DNA from: an uncultured Prevotella sp.
Lineage (GTDB): Bacteria > Bacteroidota > Bacteroidia > Bacteroidales > Bacteroidaceae
Assembly (NCBI GenBank): GCA_900541335.1
Contig: UQJC01000056.1
Coordinates: forward strand, 1-11,736
DNA length: 11,736 bases
Direction of reading: 5' to 3'
The position numbers and the translations under genes are program-made. Shown in pieces: positions 1 through 5,718 of the stretch (position 1 is the stretch's first letter; every line of letters begins with the position of its first letter). Below the pieces are notes generated by a model that was given only the letters and a program-made list of their open reading frames with translations, was not told where the DNA came from and made no database searches.

Positions 1-1074
1 GTGCAAAGCCGTATCAAGCAACTGGAAAAGATTGTTCCCATTGAAGTTGATGAGGTAGACACGTCTTGCCTGCACCTGAAGTTTCCACCCTGTTCGCGTT
101 CGGGAGATTACCCTGTGATCTGTGACGACTTACGCAAAGACTATGGTGCACACTGTGTCTTTCACGATGTCAACCTGACTATCAAACGCGGTGAGAAGGT
201 GGCCTTTGTCGGCAAAAACGGTGAGGGTAAATCGACTCTCGTGAAATGTATCATGAACGAGATACCTTACACGGGTACGCTCAAGGTGGGGCATAATGTG
301 GAGATTGGTTATTACGCACAAAATCAAGCGCAATTGCTTGATGGCGAATTGACTGTATTCGACACGATTGACCGTGTGGCCAAAGGTGACATTCGCCTCA
401 AGATACGCGACATTCTCGGTGCCTTCATGTTTGGCGGTGAGGCTTCAGACAAAAAGGTTAAGGTGCTCTCAGGTGGTGAACGTTCACGCCTGGCAATGAT
501 TCGCCTCTTGCTCGAACCGGTTAATTTCCTCATTCTGGACGAACCGACGAACCACCTCGATATGCGCACGAAGGATGTGTTGAAGGAGGCTATTCTTGCT
601 TTCGACGGTACGGTGGTAGTAGTCAGTCACGATCGTGATTTCCTCGATGGATTGGTGACGAAGGTTTACGAATTTGGCGGTGGACAAGTGCGCGAGCACA
701 TTGGCGGCATCTATGATTTCCTGCAAAAGAAGGAAATGGATACGCTTGACGAACTTCACACGGCGGGTTCTCCCTCGGCTACTTCGGCAACACCCCCTGC
801 GAAAACGACGGAACCTTCAGCAGGAAAGCTCTCCTACGAGGAACGCAAGGAACAGGCTAAACTGCGCAAGAAGGCGGAACGTGAGGTCGAGGCCTGCGAG
901 AAACAAGTGATGAAACTTGAGGAGGAGAAAGCGGCACTCGAAGCACAACTTGCCACACCTGAAGGAGCAGCTGACACCAAACTTTTCGAACAATACGGAA
1001 AACTTCAACAAGCACTTGCAGAGGCAGAAACGGCTTGGGAAACGGCAATTGAAGCACTCGAAGCGTTTGAGTAA
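1..1074 (+). CDS. ABC-F family ATPase, C-terminal half (partial at window edge)
   Basis: ABC-F proteins are soluble twin-ATPase factors that bind the ribosomal E site and act in translation, not transport. Only the end of the inter-domain linker, the second ATPase domain and the C-terminal domain are visible. In residues counted from base 1: Walker A GKNGEGKST at 71-79, Q-loop glutamine at 107, signature LSGGE at 156-160, Walker B ending in the catalytic Glu at 181 with the ABC-F hallmark EPTNHLD, and the switch His at 210. There are no membrane segments. A Thr/Ala/Pro/Ser-rich linker (about 255-275) leads to a charged coiled-coil tail (about 278-357), as in Uup/YheS-type members. The GTG at base 1 is just an in-frame codon; full proteins are around 600-650 residues, so the true start lies upstream. 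The subfamily, housekeeping or antibiotic resistance, cannot be decided from this half. The TAA stop is at 1072-1074. Confidence 0.93.
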   Translation: MQSRIKQLEKIVPIEVDEVDTSCLHLKFPPCSRSGDYPVICDDLRKDYGAHCVFHDVNLTIKRGEKVAFVGKNGEGKSTLVKCIMNEIPYTGTLKVGHNVEIGYYAQNQAQLLDGELTVFDTIDRVAKGDIRLKIRDILGAFMFGGEASDKKVKVLSGGERSRLAMIRLLLEPVNFLILDEPTNHLDMRTKDVLKEAILAFDGTVVVVSHDRDFLDGLVTKVYEFGGGQVREHIGGIYDFLQKKEMDTLDELHTAGSPSATSATPPAKTTEPSAGKLSYEERKEQAKLRKKAEREVEACEKQVMKLEEEKAALEAQLATPEGAADTKLFEQYGKLQQALAEAETAWETAIEALEAFE

Positions 1075-1116
1075 TGCAATCCAAGTACAACGCAACTCTC
1101 AGTGAAGGTGATGTAC

Positions 1117-1136
1117 GGTCGCGGCATGCCGCGACC
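1117..1136. repeat. Perfect 20-bp GC-rich palindrome
   Basis: The half-site GGTCGCGGCA is followed directly by its exact reverse complement, with an SphI-like GCATGC centre. It lies in the 232-bp spacer between the ABC-F gene and the M13 peptidase gene, 42 bp after the stop codon. No T-tract follows, so it is not a classical intrinsic terminator. It is much more GC-rich than the spacer around it. It could be a dispersed intergenic repeat (REP-like) or a symmetric protein-binding site; one window cannot show which. Apart from this palindrome and a short TTCCT/AGGAA hairpin near 1160, I see nothing clear in the rest of the spacer, including no convincing TAnnTTTG box. Confidence 0.6.
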
Positions 1137-1306
1137 CATTAGCTTGCCATCGCAATAACTTCCTAAAGGAAATCCGATAAAGGTAATTTCGCATTCCCCA
1201 AGGACATTACGTTCTACCCTATGCTAAGTTCCTATCATCCCTTTAGGCTTATGCCCCCACCACTTTCACAAAGTAGAAAGTCTAGAAACACCTCATCTCA
1301 CACACT

Positions 1307-3337
1307 ATGAATATGTTCAAATCCCTACTCTCAACCTTGGCCTTTGCTGCTACGACAGCTATGGCACAGCCCGCACTGACTTCGGGCATAGACAAGGCAA
1401 ACATGAACCTCAAGGCTAAGCCTGGTACCGACTTCTTCGAATATGCTGCGGGCGGCTGGAATGCAGCTCATCCGCTTACGCCGGAGTTTTCTAGGTACTC
1501 ACAGTTTGAGGCTCTGGGTGAAACCAACAACCGCCAGCTACGCGAACTCATTGAAGAACTGGCTGTCGGTAAGTTTGCCCAAGGCTCACTCGAACAAAAA
1601 ATCGGTGCGTATTACCGTTTGTATATGGACAGTGTACGCCGTAACCGCGAGGACTATGAACCCATCCGTCCCTTGCTCAACGAGATTGAATCAATCCGTA
1701 CCCGTCAGGATGTGCAACACGCACAGGCTCGCCTGCATGCACTTAACATTGAGAACTTCTTTGGCATCGGATGTGATGCTGACTTGAAGGATGCCCGTTG
1801 GAACTTGATGCAAGTAAACCAGGGTGGACTCTCGATGGGCGAAAGTGATTATTACTTGCGCGATGACGAACCGACTCGCCTTATTCGCGAAGCTTACCGC
1901 GAATATGTCAAGAAGCTCTTCCTTATGACAGGAAAAGACGAAGCGACCGCCCAACAACAAATGGAGGCTGTGTTGGCTATCGAAACACAGATTGCCAAGG
2001 CTTCGTACTCTCCGACTAAACTGCGCGATGTGGAAGGCAACTACCATAAGATGAGTTACAGACAGTTGCTCTCTGACTTCCCGGGTATTGACTGGAGTAC
2101 GCTCTTCCTGCTCAATGGTATTCCGGCTTTCGACAGTATCACGGTGAACCAACCCGAACCGATTCACGAAGTGGAGCGCATCCTCGCTGAATGTCCTATT
2201 GACCAACTCAAAGCTTACCTGTACTTTAAGGTGGTGGACGATGCAGGTAGCTCATTGAGTGACCGATTCCGCCAGGAAGTATTCGACTTCTATAACCACA
2301 CGATGGGAGGGGCTGAAACCGACCGTCCGCGTTGGAAGCGTGCCATCAGTGCCGTGGAAAGTGCGTTGGGTATGGCGGTAGGTAAACTTTATGTAGAAAA
2401 GCACTTCCCTGAATCGTCTAAGCTGCGCATGACGCAATTGGTCAAGAACCTGCAAACGGCACTGGGTGAACGCATTGACCAACAGGAATGGATGAGCGAG
2501 GAAACCAAGAAGATGGCGCATGAAAAGCTCAACAGTTTCTATGTCAAAATTGGCTATCCTGACGAATGGATGGACTACACGGGCCTTGACATCGACGAGA
2601 AATTGAGCTTCTACGAGAACCGCACACGCGCCATGCAATTTTTGAGCCGCAAGTTTACGGACAAGCGTGTCAATAAACGCACGGACCGCACGGAGTGGCT
2701 CTTGACTCCGCAGACGATCAATGCTTACTACAACCCGACGACCAACGAAATTTGCTTCCCTGCCGGCATTCTGCAACCTCCTTTCTTTAATGCTGAGGCT
2801 GACGATGCTTGCAACTACGGAGCTATCGGTGTGGTAATTGGTCACGAGATGACGCACGGATTCGACGATCAAGGGGCTCAGTTTGACAAGTATGGTAATC
2901 TGAAGAACTGGTGGACGGAGCAAGATGCGGCTCAATTCAAGAAGCGTACAGACGTGATGCGTAACTTCTTTGACAAAATCGAGGTATTACCTGGACTTCA
3001 CGCCAATGGTCAACTCACCCTGGGCGAAAATATTGCTGACCACGGTGGACTGAACATTGCTTACCAAGCACTGAAAAATGCCATGAAGACGCAGCCGCTG
3101 ACGGTGAAAGAGGGCTTTACACCCGAACAGCGTTTCTTCTTGAGCTACGGACTCATTTGGGCTAGCAATGCACGTGAACAAATGATTCGTCAACTTGTGA
3201 TGACTGACCCGCACTCGCCTTCACGCTGGCGCGTCAACGGAGCTTTACCTCACATCGATGCATGGTATGATGCTTTCCACATCACAAAGAAGGATCCGCT
3301 CTTTGTACCTAAGAAGCAGCGTGTAAACATCTGGTAA
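1307..3337 (+). CDS. Secreted M13-family zinc metallopeptidase (PepO/neprilysin-like)
   Basis: Predicted zinc endopeptidase that cleaves oligopeptides outside the cytoplasm. The 676 residues match the usual M13 length. The N-terminus is a signal peptide with a basic start, a hydrophobic core and a probable cut after AMA at about residue 20; there is no lipobox Cys. The long helical M13 N-domain fills roughly residues 25-450. Catalytic motifs are intact: substrate-binding NAYYNP at 472-477, HEMTH at 513-517 (zinc ligands H513 and H517, catalytic E514), and GENIAD with E574 as third zinc ligand and D578 as its support. The chain ends in VNIW where many M13 enzymes end in CxxW, so the usual terminal Cys is missing. 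The first ATG fits the signal peptide; there is no clear Shine-Dalgarno, as is normal in Bacteroidota. The next gene is an OPT peptide transporter 160 bp downstream, which suggests peptide nutrition. The substrate is not known. Confidence 0.94.
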   Translation: MNMFKSLLSTLAFAATTAMAQPALTSGIDKANMNLKAKPGTDFFEYAAGGWNAAHPLTPEFSRYSQFEALGETNNRQLRELIEELAVGKFAQGSLEQKIGAYYRLYMDSVRRNREDYEPIRPLLNEIESIRTRQDVQHAQARLHALNIENFFGIGCDADLKDARWNLMQVNQGGLSMGESDYYLRDDEPTRLIREAYREYVKKLFLMTGKDEATAQQQMEAVLAIETQIAKASYSPTKLRDVEGNYHKMSYRQLLSDFPGIDWSTLFLLNGIPAFDSITVNQPEPIHEVERILAECPIDQLKAYLYFKVVDDAGSSLSDRFRQEVFDFYNHTMGGAETDRPRWKRAISAVESALGMAVGKLYVEKHFPESSKLRMTQLVKNLQTALGERIDQQEWMSEETKKMAHEKLNSFYVKIGYPDEWMDYTGLDIDEKLSFYENRTRAMQFLSRKFTDKRVNKRTDRTEWLLTPQTINAYYNPTTNEICFPAGILQPPFFNAEADDACNYGAIGVVIGHEMTHGFDDQGAQFDKYGNLKNWWTEQDAAQFKKRTDVMRNFFDKIEVLPGLHANGQLTLGENIADHGGLNIAYQALKNAMKTQPLTVKEGFTPEQRFFLSYGLIWASNAREQMIRQLVMTDPHSPSRWRVNGALPHIDAWYDAFHITKKDPLFVPKKQRVNIW

Positions 3338-3350
3338 AGACTTCCATGAA

Positions 3351-3447
3351 AGGGGAGTTGGTACGGCTTGGGAATCCCGGTGTGTAACTTTTCGTTGCAC
3401 TGGGTTCTGTGTTCTGAGTAAACTCCTTACGGATAGACCACTCCCCT
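3351..3447 (+). other. Foldable intergenic element, possible structured RNA or leader
   Basis: Bases 3351-3361 (AGGGGAGTTGG) pair with 3438-3447 (CCACTCCCCT), giving a 10-bp closing stem with one bulged T. Inside lies a second hairpin that can form in two registers: 3382-3388 with 3394-3400 around a TTTTC loop, or the overlapping pairing 3376-3384 with 3396-3404, which includes G-U pairs. The element fills most of the 160-bp spacer between the M13 peptidase gene and the OPT gene. No T-tract follows the closing stem, so it is a poor intrinsic terminator. It may be a structured leader of the transporter mRNA, an mRNA-stability element, or chance pairing. Confidence 0.35.
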
Positions 3448-3497
3448 CCCCTTCTGCGAAAACACCTAATCAATTAACTCACATACATTTTATTCGA

Positions 3498-3953
3498 ATG
3501 AAAGAAGAAGTATCCCTTCCCGAAAACGCTTTTCGTCCGCTAAAGGAAGGCGAAGAGTATGAACCGCTGATGAAACCCACTCAGACTTATCGCGAGGTCA
3601 CTCCGTGGTCGATTACCTGGGGTATTCTGATGGCGATTATCTTCTCTGCCGCCACGGCATACCTGGGCTTGAAAGTCGGCCAGGTATTTGAAGCTGCTAT
3701 TCCTATTACTATCATTGCTGTCGGCGTGAGTGGGGCAACCCATCGCAAAGACCCGTTGGGCGAGAACATCATTATCCAAAGTATCGGTGCCTGCTCGGGC
3801 ATGATTGTGGCAGGTGCCATCTTTACCTTGCCTGCCTTGTACATCTTGCAACACAAGTATCCCGAACTGACGGTGAACTTTATGCAGGTATTCCTCTCTT
3901 CACTGTTGGGTGGTGTGTTGGGTATTCTGTTCCTGATTCCCTTCCGCAAATAG
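3498..3953 (+). CDS. OPT transporter N-terminal fragment (151 aa)
   Basis: This ORF begins with the normal cytoplasmic N-terminus of the family (LPENAFRPLKEGEEY) and then has about four membrane helices, near residues 36-57, 64-82, 96-118 and 126-147. It contains the family-typical stretch AAYLGLKVGQVFEAAIP in a close variant, and the GENIIIQSIGACSG segment. It stops after FRK at the TAG 3951-3953, where homologues continue with a Tyr and a further 500 or so residues. Alone it holds about a quarter of the transporter and is unlikely to work. The ATG at 3498 fits the family start; no clear Shine-Dalgarno is seen. Confidence 0.7.
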   Translation: MKEEVSLPENAFRPLKEGEEYEPLMKPTQTYREVTPWSITWGILMAIIFSAATAYLGLKVGQVFEAAIPITIIAVGVSGATHRKDPLGENIIIQSIGACSGMIVAGAIFTLPALYILQHKYPELTVNFMQVFLSSLLGGVLGILFLIPFRK

Positions 3954-3977
3954 ACACTGATTCTTTCTTCAATTATC

Positions 3978-4679
3978 ATGGTGCTCGTGGGACTGAAAGG
4001 AACGGGTGGCATGGTAGCCGCGCTGATTATGGGAGGTGTAGTTTGCACGGCCTTGGCTTCAGCCGGTGCTTTTATTACCGACTTGAAGATTGGTTACTGG
4101 CTCGGTGCTACTCCGCAGAAGCAGGAGACGTTTAAGTTCATCGGCATCCTTGTTTCAGCCGCAACAGTAGGCGGTGTAATCATGATTTTGAACAAGGCTT
4201 ACGGCTTTACGCCCGACAATGCAGATGTGATGGCTGCTCCTCAGGCACGTGCCATGGCTGCTGTAATCGAACCGCTGATGAGTGGACAGGGGGCTCCCTG
4301 GTTGCTCTATGGTATCGGTGCGCTCATCTCTATCGTACTGACATTCTTCGGTGTTTCTGCTCTGGCCTTTGCACTGGGTATGTTTATTCCCCTCCAGCTG
4401 AACTTACCACTTATCGTGGGTGGCTTTGTCAACTGGTACATCAATAGCCGTTCAACTGACGTAGAACTCAACCGTCGCCGTAACGAAAAAGGTACTCTCC
4501 TCGCTTCTGGCTTCATTGCTGGTGGTGCACTGATGGGTGTCGTCAGTGCCGGTATGCAATTTGGCGGTTTTAACTTTGCCAATGCAGAGTACCTCAGCGC
4601 TCCGATTTCGCAGATTGTTTCACTCGCAGCCTACACAGCACTCATTATTTACCTTACGAAGGCTAGCCTTAAGGCTTAA
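3978..4679 (+). CDS. OPT transporter C-terminal fragment (233 aa)
   Basis: This open frame is the family's C-terminal third: VGLKGTGGMVAALIMGG, then FITDLKIGYWLGATPQKQE, MAAVIEPLMSG, GAPWLLYGIGA, ALAFALGMFIPLQLNLP and EKGTLLASGFIAGGALMG. About six hydrophobic segments can be seen. The same frame is open back to the TAG at 3951-3953, adding TLILSSII before the first ATG. The ATG at 3978 is therefore an internal Met of the original protein and not a natural start. Translation from it would need re-initiation 24 bases past the upstream stop. The C-terminus (YLTKASLKA) appears complete. Confidence 0.7.
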   Translation: MVLVGLKGTGGMVAALIMGGVVCTALASAGAFITDLKIGYWLGATPQKQETFKFIGILVSAATVGGVIMILNKAYGFTPDNADVMAAPQARAMAAVIEPLMSGQGAPWLLYGIGALISIVLTFFGVSALAFALGMFIPLQLNLPLIVGGFVNWYINSRSTDVELNRRRNEKGTLLASGFIAGGALMGVVSAGMQFGGFNFANAEYLSAPISQIVSLAAYTALIIYLTKASLKA

Positions 4680-4752
4680 CGATACCCCTATCTGTTCATT
4701 GATAACAGACTTTGATTAATGCTCCTATGAGCATGAACAAAGGCAACAAAAC

Positions 4753-4790
4753 AAAACGGGAAGCCCCTCAAGCTTCCCGTTTTTGTTGTA
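4753..4790 (+). terminator. Intrinsic terminator after the OPT gene
   Basis: A perfect 12-bp stem, 4753-4764 (AAAACGGGAAGC) with 4772-4783 (GCTTCCCGTTTT), closes a 7-base loop, and T-rich sequence follows. It lies about 75 bp after the OPT stop and upstream of the rpsP promoter, so it separates the two units. The A-tract on the left side means it could also act on the other strand. A weaker 6-bp hairpin (4691-4696 with 4704-4709) sits just after the OPT stop. Confidence 0.88.
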
Positions 4791-4827
4791 TATCAGTCTT
4801 TATCATGCAAAAAAGTATGGGGAATGT

Positions 4828-4858
4828 CTTGCTAAAAAGGGAAAATGTCGTACTTTTG
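4828..4858 (+). promoter_or_regulatory. rpsP promoter (Bacteroidota type)
   Basis: TACTTTTG at 4851-4858 matches the Bacteroidota primary-sigma -7 consensus TAnnTTTG. A CTTG at 4828-4831 lies 19 bases upstream in the -33 position, within the usual 17-23 spacing. Transcription would start near 4863-4866, giving a leader of about 50 bases for rpsP. Confidence 0.75.
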
Positions 4859-4862
4859 CACC

Positions 4863-4881
4863 GCCGTTACGGGTTAGCGGC
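4863..4881 (+). promoter_or_regulatory. Leader hairpin at the 5' end of the rpsP mRNA
   Basis: Bases 4863-4869 (GCCGTTA) pair with 4875-4881 (TAGCGGC, one G-U) around the 5-base loop CGGGT. Given the promoter position, the hairpin sits at or within a few bases of the 5' end of the transcript and is followed by an A/T-rich unstructured run to the ATG at 4915. It could stabilise the mRNA or serve as a binding site for bS16 feedback; the second idea is speculation. No Shine-Dalgarno is visible before the start; the A-rich run just upstream is typical of strongly translated Bacteroidota genes. Confidence 0.45.
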
Positions 4882-4914
4882 ATAATTCAAACCTATTAAA
4901 TATCAAACAAAAAA

Positions 4915-5466
4915 ATGGCAACTAAAATGAGATTGCAGCGTCACGGCCGTAAGGGCTATGCCTTCTACAGCATCGTGATCGCAGACGTAAGAGCACCACG
5001 TGATGGTAAGTTTACTGAAAAGATTGGTACGTACAACCCTAACACCAATCCTGCCACAGTAGATTTGAATTTTGAACGCGCACTTTATTGGGTTGAAACG
5101 GGTGCTCAGTTGACTGACACCGTGCGCAACATCCTTTCTCGCGAAGGCGTTATGATGATGCATCACCTCAACGGCGGTGTAAAGCGCGGCGCATTCGACG
5201 AAGCTACTGCTAAGGCTAAGTTTGAAGCTTGGAAGCAGGAAAAGGAAAACAAGGCTAACGCAGCTGCTGAGAAGAAGGCTGCTGAGAAGAAGGCTGCTGT
5301 TGAAGCTCGCCTCGAAGCCGAGAAGAAGGTTAACGAAAAGATCGCTGAGAAGGTTGCAGAAAAGAAGGCTGCTGCCGCTGCTGCTAAGGCTGAGGCCGAA
5401 GCTGCTGCCGCTGCCGCTGCTGCCGAAGCTGAAGCTCCTGCTGAAGAAGCACCCGCTGAAGCTTAA
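4915..5466 (+). CDS. rpsP: Small-subunit ribosomal protein bS16 with long C-terminal extension
   Basis: bS16 binds 16S rRNA early in 30S assembly. The core (about residues 1-85) has the family start MRLQRHGRKGYAFYSIVIADVRAPRDGKFTEKIG-like signature, the GTYNP turn, and the RALYWVETGAQLTDTVRNIL helix. The E. coli protein is 82 residues; this one is 183. The extra 95 or so residues are almost wholly Ala, Lys and Glu, with AEKK-type repeats (DNA tandem repeat 5263-5298), and end acidic and Ala-rich (EAPAEEAPAEA). Such tails are usual in Bacteroidales bS16 but their role is not known to me; they would project from the ribosome as a helical or disordered arm. The gene stands alone between its own promoter and terminator, unlike the rpsP-rimM-trmD-rplS operon of proteobacteria. 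Confidence 0.97.
   Translation: MATKMRLQRHGRKGYAFYSIVIADVRAPRDGKFTEKIGTYNPNTNPATVDLNFERALYWVETGAQLTDTVRNILSREGVMMMHHLNGGVKRGAFDEATAKAKFEAWKQEKENKANAAAEKKAAEKKAAVEARLEAEKKVNEKIAEKVAEKKAAAAAAKAEAEAAAAAAAAEAEAPAEEAPAEA
5263..5298 (+). repeat. 15-bp tandem repeat inside the rpsP tail
   Basis: GCTGCTGAGAAGAAG occurs twice in tandem (5263-5277, 5278-5292), followed by a further GCTGCT. It encodes AAEKK repeats. The unit is a multiple of three, so copy-number changes would lengthen or shorten the tail without breaking the frame. Confidence 0.8.
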
Positions 5467-5497
5467 TAAGCATCCATTCGCACAAGCTTTTAAAGAC

Positions 5498-5536
5498 AAA
5501 GGAAGCACCTCCGCAAGGAAGTGCTTCCTTTTTTGT
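5498..5536 (+). terminator. Intrinsic terminator of rpsP
   Basis: The stem pairs 5498-5508 (AAAGGAAGCAC) with 5521-5531 (GTGCTTCCTTT), and an inner TCC/GGA stem is capped by a GCAA (GNRA) tetraloop at 5513-5516. A run of T follows. It lies about 30 bp after the rpsP stop. Confidence 0.9.
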
Positions 5537-5648
5537 ATTCCTGCTACAATAGTCGTAGCGATAAAATCTAATTATACAAAAGACAACCTACGACTCACCC
5601 GATAAATCAGAAGGAGCCGAGAAAATTACACACGGCCTGCATACAAAG

Positions 5649-5683
5649 ACTGCACTCCATTTCGCGGAAGAATGGAGTGCAGT
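5649..5683 (-). terminator. Hairpin terminator between converging rpsP and rng
   Basis: A perfect 13-bp inverted repeat (5649-5661 with 5671-5683) surrounds a 9-base loop, 36 bp past the rng stop on the minus strand. On the plus strand a moderately T-rich stretch follows (TCGTTTGTTTA), while the minus-strand side has CTTTGTAT. It probably ends rng transcription and may also act as a second stop for rpsP. Confidence 0.7.
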
Positions 5684-5718
5684 TCGTTTGTTTAGATTAT
5701 TAGACTTAAATACCAAGC

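Larger units (their letters stand above)
3498..4679 (+). pseudogene. OPT-family oligopeptide transporter gene with central deletion and junction TAG
   Basis: OPT transporters of this bacterial group move small peptides (possibly metal chelates) across the inner membrane and are about 650-670 residues long with many membrane helices. Here one reading frame runs from 3498 to 4679, interrupted only by the TAG at 3951-3953. It encodes the family's N-terminus (to FLIPFRK) and then, straight after the stop, the C-terminal third beginning TLILSSIIMV. From memory of Bacteroidales homologues, about 270 residues that normally lie between these two points are missing. Both parts read cleanly, with no other stop or frameshift, so this looks like one recent event. 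As it stands, no full transporter can be made. It may be a true recent pseudogene or an assembly collapse. Confidence 0.8.

Noticed and set aside
1..3. GTG as the start of the ABC-F gene
   Set aside because: The frame is open at the window edge and the protein lacks its first ATPase domain, so the true start is upstream.
2252..2935. Long minus-strand frame inside the M13 peptidase gene
   Set aside because: It is fully antisense to a well-supported gene with catalytic motifs, and shows no recognisable domain.
3351..3447. Simple intrinsic terminator for the M13 gene
   Set aside because: The closing stem is 97 bases end to end and no T-tract follows it.
3951..3953. TAG read through as an amino acid (recoded stop or selenocysteine-like event)
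   Set aside because: Read-through would still lack about 270 residues of the transporter core. TAG ends tkt normally in the same window, so the codon is not reassigned here.
4903..5508. Minus-strand Ser/Leu-rich frame opposite rpsP
   Set aside because: It is the mirror of the Ala/Lys/Glu codons of the bS16 tail and overlaps the promoter-proximal leader and terminator.
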